Positions 28,725 to 37,618 are shown, counted from the first letter of the stretch. The stretch is DNA of 40,047 bases from an uncultured Alteromonadaceae bacterium (GCA_938085045.1 CALKGI010000038.1:1-40047); one strand, 5' to 3'. The notes: generated by a model from the letters alone, not told the origin. Numbers and translations: made by a program.

Positions 28725-29351
28725 CTAAAATCGCCCTACCAAGGTTTCAAAATCAGTCTTTAGCACGGCCATATCAACATTGGGAATACCACCAATCTCT
28801 TCTATCGGTTTAAACATCGCGTGAAGCCCACCTTGAGGATTCACCAGCACAATTGAACCGCTGTGACCTACTGCATAATCTTCTTGAGTGGTGTCTTCTG
28901 TCATGCTGTACATTAAACCGAGGCTACGTACGAAAGGAAATAAATCGGCGTGGTAGGCGGTTGCAGAAGTAAACTCCTCATTAAAATAAGCGGTATATTC
29001 TTTTAATCGCTCGGCGGTATCACGCTGAGGGTCAACCGACACAAACAACACCTGAACGTTATCAATGCCGGCATCTTTGAGCTTGGGATAAACGTTTGCC
29101 AGTTTTGCCAAAGTGGTTGGACACACATCTGGGCAATGGGTGTAACCCAAAAATATCAGGCTCCACTTGTCGTTGAAATAGGCATTGGTTAATGGCTGTT
29201 CGTTGTGATCGGTCAATTCAAACGGCTTAACTGCTCTGACCGGTTCAAATACCCGGGCGGTGACAGGTATTTCTTTGTGCATTACTCCTGAGAAATATAA
29301 CCCTGCCCCAAGACTGGCCATAGCGACCAATGCGATTAGTAGTTTTTGCAT
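28725..29351 (-). CDS. sco: SCO1/SenC copper chaperone
   Basis: This 208-residue protein is anchored by an N-terminal membrane helix (3-20), with a periplasmic thioredoxin-like domain. The copper ligands are visible: CPDVC at 73-77 and H163 in YAVGHSGSIVLVNPQG. SCO proteins deliver copper to, or reduce, the CuA site of cytochrome c oxidase subunit II. It is the last gene of the ctaB/ctaA/SURF1 assembly block and lies 47 bp after ctaB. Confidence 0.95.
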   Translation of the reverse strand: MQKLLIALVAMASLGAGLYFSGVMHKEIPVTARVFEPVRAVKPFELTDHNEQPLTNAYFNDKWSLIFLGYTHCPDVCPTTLAKLANVYPKLKDAGIDNVQVLFVSVDPQRDTAERLKEYTAYFNEEFTSATAYHADLFPFVRSLGLMYSMTEDTTQEDYAVGHSGSIVLVNPQGGLHAMFKPIEEIGGIPNVDMAVLKTDFETLVGRF

Positions 29352-29398
29352 GTTTTTAGTTACCTATTAGTTTCTATTATATTAAGCGGCTTTTCATA

Positions 29399-30313
29399 CT
29401 ACAACGGGTTAAATAACCAAAAGTGGTCAATAATTAAGACGATGAAGATCACCATTAGATGCCAGATTGAGAACTTAAACATGTCCCAGGCAGTACTTTC
29501 GGTCGGCGCAAACTTGAGTTTCCAGGCATACCATAAAAACCAGATATTCAACACGAAACTGACCACCAGATAAATCACACCAGACATGCCGACCAAATAA
29601 GGCAGCAGGCAAACCACTGTTAATAATACGGTATACATGAAAATTGCGTTTTTGGTGAATTCAATACCATGAGTGACTGGCAGCATTGGCATGTTGACCT
29701 TGGCATAATCGTCGCGACGATGGATAGCCAGCGCCCAAAAGTGTGGTGGGGTCCAGATAAACACAATGATCACCAAAAGTAGTGCATGACCGTGTATTTC
29801 GCCGGTCATGGCGGTCCAGCCTAGCAGCGGTGGCATAGCACCTGCTAACCCACCAATCACGATGTTTTGCGGCGTTGCACGTTTAAGATACATAGTGTAG
29901 AAAACGGCATAACCAAACAGGCTAAGCAGTGTAAGCCATGCTGTGATCATGTTGACGAACAATGCCAGTGCTGCAAACCCAATAATGGCCAAAATAAATG
30001 CAAAAATACCGGCATTTTTCATCGCCACGCGACCTTTGGCTAATGGGCGGTTGTGGGTGCGCGCCATTTTTGCATCGATTTGATAATCAACAATGTGGTT
30101 TATTGCTGCGGCCGCTGAGGACAAAAAGCCAATACCAATCATCGACCAAAACACCAAACCAATGGTGGGGTCTTTAGGGGTCGCCAATACCATACCGACT
30201 ACGGCGGTTAACACCAATAAAGCAACGACTTTAGGTTTGGTTAATTCTAGGTAGTCATTAAACAATACCCTAAAATCTCTCTTAGGGGCATCAACAGTGG
30301 TTTCATTCGCCAT
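29399..30313 (-). CDS. ctaB: Protoheme IX farnesyltransferase
   Basis: This 304-residue UbiA-type integral membrane prenyltransferase makes heme O from heme B and farnesyl diphosphate, the first step toward heme A. The signature [20 protein letters not shown] (the D-x3-D-x3-R type Mg-prenyl site) is present, with about nine membrane helices. GAGGA lies just before the ATG. It follows ctaA by 26 bp, so heme O is made and then oxidised by products of the same operon. It is also called cyoE when linked to quinol oxidases; here the context is aa3 oxidase. Confidence 0.96.
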   Translation of the reverse strand: MANETTVDAPKRDFRVLFNDYLELTKPKVVALLVLTAVVGMVLATPKDPTIGLVFWSMIGIGFLSSAAAAINHIVDYQIDAKMARTHNRPLAKGRVAMKNAGIFAFILAIIGFAALALFVNMITAWLTLLSLFGYAVFYTMYLKRATPQNIVIGGLAGAMPPLLGWTAMTGEIHGHALLLVIIVFIWTPPHFWALAIHRRDDYAKVNMPMLPVTHGIEFTKNAIFMYTVLLTVVCLLPYLVGMSGVIYLVVSFVLNIWFLWYAWKLKFAPTESTAWDMFKFSIWHLMVIFIVLIIDHFWLFNPL

Positions 30314-30339
30314 CTTTCTATCCTCAAACTATCCTGAAA

Positions 30340-31335
30340 TCAGGCTTTTCGTGAAATGCTGTAAAGAATGGTCAGCATAACTAACACCAATCCAACAGCG
30401 ACAATATTATGCAAAACCGCAATCGCAATGGGCAGCTGGAAATAGATATTGCTAACACCCAACATAAATTGGATGAACAATACACAAGCCAGTATTATGG
30501 CCAGCTTTTTAAAGAATGCCGAGGCGGCATTGCGGTAAATCTTGCTGGCAAACCACAGTAAATACGCTGCGGTAATTATTGCGCCAATACGGTGGAATAC
30601 ATGAATGGTCATTGCTGCTTTGTATTCCAATACGCCAAACTCGTAACTGTGCAATCCGGTTTGCAACGAAAATGCATTGGCAATATCCAAATTAGACAGC
30701 CAGTCAGCCTCGCAAATAGGCAGTTGTGTACAGGCAGTAGCGGCATAATTTGACGCTGTCCAGCCACCCAAAGCAATTTGCAATATCAGAATGACTAAAC
30801 CAATTATGCCCATGGTCATTAACGGGCGAATTCTGTTATCACCGCCGGGAATGCGGTAAGGCGTGAGCCTTAATATGAGTAAGTACAGCAAGCTCAACGT
30901 GCTGAAACCGCCTAGGAGGTGGCCCATCACTATCACTGGATTGAGGTTCATGGTGACTGTCCACATACCTAATGCGCCTTGAAACATTACCAGTAACAAC
31001 AATGCAAATGGATGTTTGATAGGGCGATGGTGATCTTTATTGAGTACCGACAGCGTAAAAATGATCAGAATAAGCAAACCTAGACCACTGGCAAAGTAGC
31101 GATGAATCATTTCATTCCACGCTTTATGCGGCTCTACTGGGCGTTCTGGGAAGGCTTTTTCTGCCTCGGCTATGTGTTCGGCGGTTTCTGGCACGCCGAC
31201 AAATCCGTAACAACCCGGCCAGTCAGGACAACCCAAACCGGCATCGGTTAAACGAGTGTAGGCACCAAGCATGACTACAACAACGGCCACCACTATGGCG
31301 ACAACACTAACTTTTCTAATGGATTTTATGTTCAC
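30340..31335 (-). CDS. ctaA: Heme A synthase
   Basis: This 331-residue, about eight-helix membrane protein of the COX15/CtaA family oxidises the C8 methyl of heme O to give heme A. The family start is clear (GAYTRLTDAGLGCPDWPGCYGF region), and conserved His residues lie in HRYFASGLG, GHLLGGFS, HVFHRIGA and LHNIVA. The start is GTG, overlapping the stop of the upstream gene by one base (TAGTG), which shows tight coupling. Confidence 0.95.
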   Translation of the reverse strand: MNIKSIRKVSVVAIVVAVVVVMLGAYTRLTDAGLGCPDWPGCYGFVGVPETAEHIAEAEKAFPERPVEPHKAWNEMIHRYFASGLGLLILIIFTLSVLNKDHHRPIKHPFALLLLVMFQGALGMWTVTMNLNPVIVMGHLLGGFSTLSLLYLLILRLTPYRIPGGDNRIRPLMTMGIIGLVILILQIALGGWTASNYAATACTQLPICEADWLSNLDIANAFSLQTGLHSYEFGVLEYKAAMTIHVFHRIGAIITAAYLLWFASKIYRNAASAFFKKLAIILACVLFIQFMLGVSNIYFQLPIAIAVLHNIVAVGLVLVMLTILYSISRKA

Positions 31336-31886
31336 TAGCTGGTCCTAGAATATTTTAACAGTCGTTTTAAATCGGATATCCAGTCTTTGGTGGTCATGAT
31401 CATGTCTTGTTTTTGAGCCGTCGCTTTATAGCGCAATATCACCTTGCCAAAAGGGTCGACTAAATAGACGTAATCAGATGATAACTGGCTCAGCGTAGCG
31501 TCTTGTGTACTTTGCTGTTCGAGGATATCAATGTAACCGTAGCCATCTTTCAATTGTTGTGAGGTGATGGACGCATCAACCGTTCTAATCGCGACTGGGG
31601 TTGCTTTTCCCTGCAATTTTCCGAGTGCTTGAAAACCCTGATGCAAGCTGAATAATACGTTGGTACAGGTTTCGTCGCAGTTGCTCGGAATGTGGTAAAG
31701 AATCTTCCACTCGGCTTCTACTGCTTCTTTGGGTAAAATCCAGCTCAGCGTAACTTCTTTTTCTAAGAACTCGCCTCTGTTGGTCACGCCAGCATTAAAC
31801 CAACCCATTTGATAGACAATGGCGGCGAGTGCAAATGGCGCAACAAACGTACCAAATACAGTTAATAGACCTTTACGACCGTTCAT
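31335..31886 (-). CDS. Membrane-anchored CxxxC protein of oxidase assembly operon
   Basis: This 183-residue protein has one N-terminal membrane helix (about 7-28) and a periplasmic part. C70 and C74 form a CxxxC pair (NCDETC), the spacing of the SCO copper site, and the late segment VYLVDPFGKVILRY resembles the end of a thioredoxin-like SCO fold, but the SCO histidine is absent. Related proteins lie between SURF1 and ctaA in many Gammaproteobacteria and are usually left unnamed. A redox or copper-handling role in cytochrome oxidase assembly is inference. It overlaps SURF1 by four bases (ATGA) and ctaA by one. Confidence 0.85.
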   Translation of the reverse strand: MNGRKGLLTVFGTFVAPFALAAIVYQMGWFNAGVTNRGEFLEKEVTLSWILPKEAVEAEWKILYHIPSNCDETCTNVLFSLHQGFQALGKLQGKATPVAIRTVDASITSQQLKDGYGYIDILEQQSTQDATLSQLSSDYVYLVDPFGKVILRYKATAQKQDMIMTTKDWISDLKRLLKYSRTS

Positions 31887-32632
31887 GAGTGTTCCTCTTG
31901 AGGTTTAATACGTGATGCGAAGATAAAAACAATGACTACAGCCAGTGCCAGTAAAAACCATTGCAAGGCATATGCCTGGTGTTTTTCTGGCGGCATAACA
32001 ACCGGTTGGTAATGGTGAGTAAAACCATACTTTTTGGTGTCAGATGCAATTAGCATAAACGGATAAAAACGCAGTCCGCTTTGCTTTTCTATGATATCGA
32101 TATTCACTTGCTGAGTGCGAAGTGGCCATTGTTGGTGATTGGTTGATTCATCTGATAAGGCAAATGCGGCCAAATCTTTGGCTTTGACATAAGCTGTTAA
32201 AGTCACTTCGCCGTTTGGTATAGCAAACTCTGGCAAAACGGTGCGGTTGGCATAATCGCCTTTGAGCCAGCCCATGTTGACTAACAGCCACTTATCGCCG
32301 TCTTGTGGTTTAAAGGCCAGTAGGGCATCGTAACCGACCTGTCCGTTGACTACTTTGTTGTCGAGCAACCAGCTGTAAGGGTTGGCAAATTGACCACTAA
32401 CTGATACATCGACGCCGGTAGGGTCGGTTTGTTCTACGACTTTAAGAAGGCTGGCAAAGTTCATTTGGTCGAATTGTTTAAAATGAGCAATTTGTTGCAA
32501 ACGTTCTTCTTTGTGCCACGAGCGTTCGAGTTGCCACAGGCCAAGACGGGCGAGAATGGCAAATGCTACCAAAGTGACCAGCACGGGTATCGTTCTTAAT
32601 TGAAAACGGTATAATCCCACTTCGATTATCAT
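31883..32632 (-). CDS. SURF1 family cytochrome oxidase assembly protein
   Basis: This 249-residue protein has two membrane helices, near residues 13-31 and 222-240, with a periplasmic loop between, the standard SURF1 layout. Family features: LGLWQLERSWHKEER after helix 1, NPYSWLLDNKVVNGQVGYD, and HHYQPVVMPPEKHQAYALQWF before helix 2. SURF1 helps insert heme A into subunit I. It is the first gene of the - strand operon SURF1-CxxxC-ctaA-ctaB-sco and is divergent from the DUF2909 gene 27 bp away, so the two probably share a promoter region. Confidence 0.93.
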   Translation of the reverse strand: MIIEVGLYRFQLRTIPVLVTLVAFAILARLGLWQLERSWHKEERLQQIAHFKQFDQMNFASLLKVVEQTDPTGVDVSVSGQFANPYSWLLDNKVVNGQVGYDALLAFKPQDGDKWLLVNMGWLKGDYANRTVLPEFAIPNGEVTLTAYVKAKDLAAFALSDESTNHQQWPLRTQQVNIDIIEKQSGLRFYPFMLIASDTKKYGFTHHYQPVVMPPEKHQAYALQWFLLALAVVIVFIFASRIKPQEEHS

Positions 32633-32659
32633 TGTGAAAACCTGCTGGAGAATACCAAA

Positions 32660-32869
32660 TTGGTGATAAAACTGGTCATTATAGGACTACTACTGTTCAT
32701 TGTGTTTAACTTGTTTCGTGCGCTGTTTATCATGGTAAAAAATGATCCCAACGGGCCAAAAATGTCGACCTTCATTGGTCGCAGGTTAATATTTTCAGTC
32801 ATTGCCATTGTCGTTATCATTGTTGCCATGCTGACGGGATTGATAACGCCAAATCCACGGCCTTTTTAA
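32660..32869 (+). CDS. DUF2909 twin-helix membrane protein
   Basis: This 69-residue protein has two membrane helices (about 4-25 and 43-62) joined by a short basic, Pro/Asn-containing loop (KNDPNGPKMSTFIGRR). Length and the MVIKLVIIGLLLFIVFNLFRAL start fit the DUF2909 family, usually found beside cytochrome c oxidase genes. The start is TTG with GGAG nine bases upstream; GTG at 32663 is an alternative. It is the only + strand gene inside the oxidase locus. Its role is unknown; a small oxidase subunit or assembly factor would fit the context. Confidence 0.8.
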   Translation: MVIKLVIIGLLLFIVFNLFRALFIMVKNDPNGPKMSTFIGRRLIFSVIAIVVIIVAMLTGLITPNPRPF

Positions 32870-32898
32870 CTACTTTTTGCTGTTTGATAACCACCAAA

Positions 32899-32910
32899 AC
32901 GCGCGCGCGT
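32899..32910. repeat. (CG)n palindrome
   Basis: A 12-bp perfect palindrome ACGCGCGCGCGT of alternating purine-pyrimidine, able in principle to form Z-DNA. It lies 30 bp after the DUF2909 stop. Confidence 0.6.
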
Positions 32911-32980
32911 ATTCTACACAATTTTGGCCTTGAATGAAAGGCGGCTTTGTTTGGGGCTGGGAGGCGGGTTACTCCAAAGT

Positions 32981-33157
32981 CAAAAGCTCTCACACGGAGA
33001 CACGGAAGCGCGGAGGTCCACGGAGGAAAAGCGCAAAGCAAAAGCGGAAATCAAAACGAGTTAACCTCATTTTCAATTCAAGTGGTTTTTTGTCTTTTTG
33101 TTTTTATCTTTTCTCCGTGAACCTCCGTTGCTCTGCGCCTCCGTGTGAAAGCTTTTG
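32981..33157. repeat. Long imperfect inverted repeat with cacggag motifs
   Basis: The left arm, 32981-33030, begins CAAAAGCTCTCACACGGAG, and the right arm, 33109-33157, ends CTCCGTGTGAAAGCTTTTG. The arms are about 50 bp and mostly complementary, around a 78-bp AT-rich centre. CACGGAG/GCGGAG-like units recur within each arm. It resembles dispersed intergenic repeats seen in many bacteria (MITE- or REP-like). No target-site duplication was identified. Confidence 0.75.
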
Positions 33158-33180
33158 ATCTTAGTTATCGCCCAAAAACA

Positions 33181-33205
33181 AAAAAGGACCCAAAGGGTCC
33201 TTTTT
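33181..33205 (-). terminator. Terminator of the cox operon
   Basis: Perfect 11-bp stem AAAAAGGACCC (33181-33191) / GGGTCCTTTTT (33195-33205) with loop AAA. It is symmetric, so it can act on both strands. On the minus strand it lies 22 bp after the coxC stop and gives a T-rich tail. Confidence 0.85.
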
Positions 33206-33227
33206 AATATAAAAACGCGAAGCGTAT

Positions 33228-34109
33228 TTATAGGATATAAACAAATACAAATAGTCCTAACCAAACCACATCAACAAAATGCCAGTACCAGCTTGCCGCT
33301 AAAAAGGCAAAATGATTGTCTTTTGTGAAGTGACCTTTAAGGATACGCAAGAACACAACTATCAGCATGATGGTACCGAGGGTAACATGCATACCGTGGA
33401 ATCCAGTCAGCATAAAGAATGTGCTGCCGTAGATACCTGCATCTAAGGTTAAGTTCATTTCAGTGTAGGCATGAATATACTCTTCAACCTGCAAGATAAG
33501 GAACATTATACCCAATGCGATGGTTATACCCATCATGAGTTTTGCTTTACTACGCTCGCCTTTTTCGATGCCAACGTGAGCAAAGTGCAAAGTCACTGAC
33601 GATGTCAGCAGCAGAAGCGTGTTATACAGTGGCAGACCAGTCCAAGGCATACCTTGGGTTTCGCGGCCATCAGGCATTTTTTCTAGTGGCCAAACACTTT
33701 GGAAACCGTTCCATAATATTTCACCAGTCATGGCGTTGTTACCTTCACCGGCAAGCCATGGCACTGACATATTTCGTGCGTAGAACAGAGCACCGAAAAA
33801 TGCTGCGAAGAACATAACTTCTGAAAAGATAAACCAAGCCATACCTTGACGGTAAGACACACCTAGCTGAGCGCTGTACATGCCCGCCATTGACTCGTCT
33901 ATTTGGTTTTTGAACCAGCCGAACATCATATAAACCATGATGGCCAGACCAAGTGTTAATCCGTATGCGCCTAATCCTTCATTGCCACTGGCGAATTGAT
34001 TTACCAGTGCAGCTGCACCTATAACTATAAAAAACAGTCCTACGGCACCAACAATGGGCCATTTACTTTGCGCAGGAACGTAGTAATGCTCATATTCTTT
34101 GGTAGACAT
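33228..34109 (-). CDS. coxC: Cytochrome c oxidase subunit III
   Basis: This 293-residue integral membrane subunit of the aa3-type oxidase has about seven helices. Family features: SEVMFFAAFFGALFYAR, LLLTSSVTLHFAH, GFHGMHVTLGTIML and the C-terminal HFAFLAASWYWHFVDVVWL. AGGGGAA precedes the ATG. It is the last gene of coxB-coxA-ctaG-coxC, two bases after the ctaG stop, and is followed by a strong terminator. Confidence 0.96.
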   Translation of the reverse strand: MSTKEYEHYYVPAQSKWPIVGAVGLFFIVIGAAALVNQFASGNEGLGAYGLTLGLAIMVYMMFGWFKNQIDESMAGMYSAQLGVSYRQGMAWFIFSEVMFFAAFFGALFYARNMSVPWLAGEGNNAMTGEILWNGFQSVWPLEKMPDGRETQGMPWTGLPLYNTLLLLTSSVTLHFAHVGIEKGERSKAKLMMGITIALGIMFLILQVEEYIHAYTEMNLTLDAGIYGSTFFMLTGFHGMHVTLGTIMLIVVFLRILKGHFTKDNHFAFLAASWYWHFVDVVWLGLFVFVYIL

Positions 34110-34111
34110 GA

Positions 34112-34684
34112 TTATTCCCCTGTTTGACTCAATTGAGTAGACTCGCCTTGGACAGCCTCAGTAACATCATACATGGTATACGATAATGTTAATGTGTTGA
34201 TGTCTTCGGGTAAATCCGCATCAATATAAAAAGTGAGCGGCATCAAAGTTTCTGCACCCGCTTTGAGCGGTTGACGGTTAAAGCAAAAACATTCGATTTT
34301 GTTAAAATAAGTTGCACCACGACCCGGTGATACCGAAGGTACCGCTTGGCCGACCAGATCGTTGCCTGACTCGTTCATGGCGTAGAAGTTAACCAACTTC
34401 ACCTCGCCCGGGTAAACCTCAATCCGGCGTTCGACCGGTTTGAATTGCCATGGCATGTTTTTGTTGGTTATTGCCAAAAACTCAACCGTAACGGTGCGCG
34501 ACTTATTTTGCCTAATATTTTCGGTAGACGCAGCGGTGGTATTGGTTTTGCCGTTTAAGCCTGTGACTTCACACAAAATGTCATACAAAGGCACTAAAGC
34601 AAATCCAAAGCCAAACATGCCAATCACAATCACGACCAATTTCTTGACCAGTTTGCTATTTTCGACTTGTTTTGATTGCTGCAT
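34112..34684 (-). CDS. ctaG: Cytochrome c oxidase assembly protein CtaG/Cox11
   Basis: This 190-residue copper chaperone supplies the CuB centre of subunit I. It has one N-terminal membrane helix (about 14-34) and an Ig-like periplasmic domain with the copper-binding CFCF motif (C132 and C134). MPWQFKP and YPGEVKLVNFYAMNES are typical. It is placed between coxA and coxC, the usual proteobacterial order. AGGA precedes the ATG. Confidence 0.95.
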   Translation of the reverse strand: MQQSKQVENSKLVKKLVVIVIGMFGFGFALVPLYDILCEVTGLNGKTNTTAASTENIRQNKSRTVTVEFLAITNKNMPWQFKPVERRIEVYPGEVKLVNFYAMNESGNDLVGQAVPSVSPGRGATYFNKIECFCFNRQPLKAGAETLMPLTFYIDADLPEDINTLTLSYTMYDVTEAVQGESTQLSQTGE

Positions 34685-34699
34685 CTTATCCTATCTCTA

Positions 34700-36286
34700 T
34701 TACTTAATTTCTGGTGGTGTAGAGAACGTGTGGTACGGTGCTGGAGACGGGATTTCCCATTCCAGACCAGTCGCCCCTTCCCATACTCTGTCAGTGGCTT
34801 TTTCGCCGCCGCGGATACACTTGATCACAACAGCCAAGAAAATCAACTGAGACAGACCGAAGGCAAAACCGCCGATGCTGATGATTTTGTTGAAGTCAGC
34901 AAATTGCAAAGCGTAATCAGGAATACGACGTGGCATACCAGCCAATCCAACAAAGTGCATTGGGAAGAACAGTACGTTAACCGAAATCAATGAACACCAA
35001 AAGTGAGTTTTACCCAGCTTTTCGTCATACATGTGTCCAGTCCACTTAGGTAGCCAGTAGTAAGCGGCCGCCATTATCGAGAATATCGCGCCGGTCACTA
35101 GTACGTAGTGGAAGTGAGCCACAACGAAGTAAGTATCGTGATACTGGAAGTCAGCTGGGGTGATTGCGAGCATTAATCCTGAGAAGCCACCAATGGTGAA
35201 CAGGATAACAAAGGCCAGTGCAAACAACATTGGCGTTTCGAAGGTCATTGACCCTTTCCACATTGTTGCAACCCAGTTAAAGACTTTCACCCCGGTCGGC
35301 ACTGAAATCAGCATCGTCGCGTACATGAAGAACAGCTCAGCCGCAACTGGCATACCTGTTGTTAACATGTGATGCGCCCATACGATGAACGACAACAAAG
35401 CGATTGAAGAGGTTGCGTATACCATTGAAGAGTAACCAAACAGTCGCTTGCGAGCAAAAGTTGGGATAATTTCAGATACGATACCAAAAGCAGGCAAAAT
35501 CATGATGTAAACTTCAGGATGTCCGAAGAACCAGAAAATATGCTGGAACATTACCGGATCACCACCACCAGCGGCATCGAAGAACGAAGTACCGAAGTAT
35601 TTGTCGGTCAGCATCATTGTTACTGTGCCAGCCAATACAGGCATTACAGCAATCAGCAAGAATGCAGTGATTAACCAAGTCCATACGAACAATGGCATTT
35701 TCATGAATGTCATGCCCGGTGCGCGCATGTTAAAGATAGTTACGATAACGTTGATAGCACCCATGATAGATGACATACCCATGATATGAACCGAGAATAT
35801 AAAGAACGCGGTTGAATCATTACTGTAGGTCGTCGATAGTGGGGCATAGAATGTCCAACCAAAGTTCGGACCGCCGCCTTCCATAAACAAAGAAGCCAAC
35901 AGAATCGAAAAAGCAAATGGTAAAATCCAGAAGCTCCAGTTGTTCATTCGTGGTAATGCCATATCTGGCGCACCAATCATCATTGGGATTAACCAGTTGG
36001 CTAAGCCAACAAATGCAGGCATAACCGCACCGAATACCATGATCAAACCATGAACTGTGGTCATTTGGTTAAAGAAGTTAGGATCAATGATTTGTAGGCC
36101 CGGCTGATAAAGCTCAGCACGGATAATCATCGCCATAAAGCCACCAATTAAGAACATGGTGAACGAGAACCAAAGGTACATGGTACCAATGTCTTTGTGG
36201 TTAGTGGTATACAACCAGCGAGTTATACCCGTTGGTTTGTGATCATGATCGTCATGATCATCGTGTGTATCAGTCATAGTGCTCAT
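34700..36286 (-). CDS. coxA: Cytochrome c oxidase subunit I
   Basis: This 528-residue subunit with about twelve helices carries heme a, heme a3 and CuB and pumps protons while reducing oxygen to water. Seen: TTNHKDIGTMYL, the His-Tyr crosslink region WFFGHPEVYIMILPAFG, HHMLTTGMP, and the heme ligands in HDTYFVVAHFHYVL. The first 17 residues are rich in His and Asp (H8, H11, H14, H16), unlike the short plain start of many homologues. AAGGGG lies before the ATG. It starts two bases after the coxB stop. Confidence 0.97.
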   Translation of the reverse strand: MSTMTDTHDDHDDHDHKPTGITRWLYTTNHKDIGTMYLWFSFTMFLIGGFMAMIIRAELYQPGLQIIDPNFFNQMTTVHGLIMVFGAVMPAFVGLANWLIPMMIGAPDMALPRMNNWSFWILPFAFSILLASLFMEGGGPNFGWTFYAPLSTTYSNDSTAFFIFSVHIMGMSSIMGAINVIVTIFNMRAPGMTFMKMPLFVWTWLITAFLLIAVMPVLAGTVTMMLTDKYFGTSFFDAAGGGDPVMFQHIFWFFGHPEVYIMILPAFGIVSEIIPTFARKRLFGYSSMVYATSSIALLSFIVWAHHMLTTGMPVAAELFFMYATMLISVPTGVKVFNWVATMWKGSMTFETPMLFALAFVILFTIGGFSGLMLAITPADFQYHDTYFVVAHFHYVLVTGAIFSIMAAAYYWLPKWTGHMYDEKLGKTHFWCSLISVNVLFFPMHFVGLAGMPRRIPDYALQFADFNKIISIGGFAFGLSQLIFLAVVIKCIRGGEKATDRVWEGATGLEWEIPSPAPYHTFSTPPEIK

Positions 36287-36288
36287 TC

Positions 36289-37458
36289 TTATTGCCCCTT
36301 CATCACAGCGTTAACATCAGCCGCTTGAACAGCGTCACCGGTATTGTTACCCCAAGCGTTACGCTCGTAAGTAATAACCGCAGCCAGTTCTTTAAGACCT
36401 AACTGTTTACCGAATCCTTGCATAGCAGTACCCTTGGTACCATTAACAACAACATCGATATGTTTTTTCACATCACCCAATGCAATAGGGCTGTCTTTAA
36501 GACCTGGGAATACACCCGGCAGACCCTGACCATTAGGTTGGTGACAAGCTGCACATGATGCTAGGTAAGTTCTTTCGCCCAACGCCATCAACTCATCTTT
36601 AGACATTTGCATGCCCAACAACTTTTGTTCTTCCGCTTTGGCTTGCGCTTGAACGGCAACCTTTTCGGCAATCCACTTATCGTATTCGACCTGTGTTTTG
36701 GCGATAACAACAATAGGCATGTAGCCGTGGTCTTTACCACATAATTCAGTACATTTGCCGCGATAAACGCCTGGTACGTTGACCTTGGCCCATGCTTCAT
36801 TAATGAAACCCGGGTTGGCATCTTGTTTCACCGCAAAATCAGGCACCCACCAAGAATGGATAACATCGTCTGAAGTCACCAAGAAACGGACTTTTTTGTT
36901 GATTGGAATAACCAAAGGACGGTCTACTTCTGACAAGTAGTTTTCACCTTTTGGTAGTGGCTTACTGGCATTGCTGTTGAATATGCCGTTGTAATTTTCA
37001 TACTGTGCACGAGGTGTGGCTAATACACTGTAATATTCCAAGTCATGATCGAAATATTTATAGTGCCATTTCCACTGCGAACCGGTGACCTGAATGGTCA
37101 AATCTGATTTGCTATTATCTTCGATTTCAAGTAACACACCGGTGGCAGGTACTGCCATGGCAATCAAAATAACAAATGGGATCGCAGTCCATATAATTTC
37201 CACCGTGTGGCTTTCGTGGAAAGTCGCAGGCTTTGCGCCTTTTGATTTACGGTGATGGAATATGGACCAAAACATTGCCCCAAATACAACTAGTCCTATT
37301 ACGCAACAGATATAGAGTATGTTCATATGTAAGTCATAGGTTTTCTGACTTATATCGGTAACTCCCTGAACCATGTTCAGTGGCATATCTGAAGCCATAA
37401 CATTACCAGTCGCCAGAAGTGCTGGAATAGACCAGCCTGTACTACGTGTAACTTTCAC
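36289..37458 (-). CDS. coxB: Cytochrome c oxidase subunit II with fused cytochrome c domain
   Basis: This is a 389-residue protein from the GTG chosen at 37458, which has a strong GAGGAG upstream and is followed directly by a signal sequence (TRSTGWSIPALLATGNVMA). A frame open up to 37551 would add 31 unlikely residues. Two membrane helices at about 55-75 and 95-115 are followed by the CuA domain (WWVPDFAVKQDANPG, CTELCGKDHGYMPIVV). The C-terminal region holds a CxxCH heme-c site (CAACH, about 302-306) with a later Met ligand region (TAMQGFG). This is the caa3-like form of subunit II, which accepts electrons through its own cytochrome c. It is first in the operon. Confidence 0.95.
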   Translation of the reverse strand: MKVTRSTGWSIPALLATGNVMASDMPLNMVQGVTDISQKTYDLHMNILYICCVIGLVVFGAMFWSIFHHRKSKGAKPATFHESHTVEIIWTAIPFVILIAMAVPATGVLLEIEDNSKSDLTIQVTGSQWKWHYKYFDHDLEYYSVLATPRAQYENYNGIFNSNASKPLPKGENYLSEVDRPLVIPINKKVRFLVTSDDVIHSWWVPDFAVKQDANPGFINEAWAKVNVPGVYRGKCTELCGKDHGYMPIVVIAKTQVEYDKWIAEKVAVQAQAKAEEQKLLGMQMSKDELMALGERTYLASCAACHQPNGQGLPGVFPGLKDSPIALGDVKKHIDVVVNGTKGTAMQGFGKQLGLKELAAVITYERNAWGNNTGDAVQAADVNAVMKGQ

Positions 37459-37604
37459 GTGACATCTCCTCGTACTTTTGCCATAGCGGGAAACAAAGCC
37501 TGATTGACCTTTAGAAGGGTATTCCAAAAAGCCCGGCAGCAAATGTTTCAATTCATTAATAGTTTGTTTTTTTTGATCTAGCGCAAACGTTGAGATTCGC
37601 TTAT

Positions 37605-37618
37605 TTGATTTAGATCAA
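37605..37618. promoter_or_regulatory. FNR/Anr-type box upstream of coxB
   Basis: TTGATTTAGATCAA matches the FNR/Anr consensus TTGAT-N4-ATCAA exactly and is a perfect palindrome out to ATTTGAT/ATCAAAT (37603-37620). It lies about 150 bp upstream of coxB. On the minus strand it falls between TTGACT (37626-37621) and a weak TAAGCG, a position that would fit repression of the oxidase operon at low oxygen. The promoter reading is tentative; the box itself is clear. Confidence 0.65.

Larger units (their letters stand above)
32870..33227. other. Intergenic region between DUF2909 and coxC
   Basis: This 358-bp stretch carries no gene. It holds a (CG)n palindrome, a long imperfect inverted repeat of the 'cacggag' type (32981-33157), and the coxC terminator (33181-33205). 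Frames in it are chance openings in the repeat. Confidence 0.75.

Noticed and set aside
32934..33158. Open frames across the cacggag inverted repeat
   Set aside because: Basic, low-complexity translations on both strands arise from the repeat arms; no start site or family.
36289..37551. Longer coxB start at 37551
   Set aside because: The extra 31 residues have no signal or homology, whereas GTG at 37458 has a strong ribosome-binding site and leads directly into a signal sequence.
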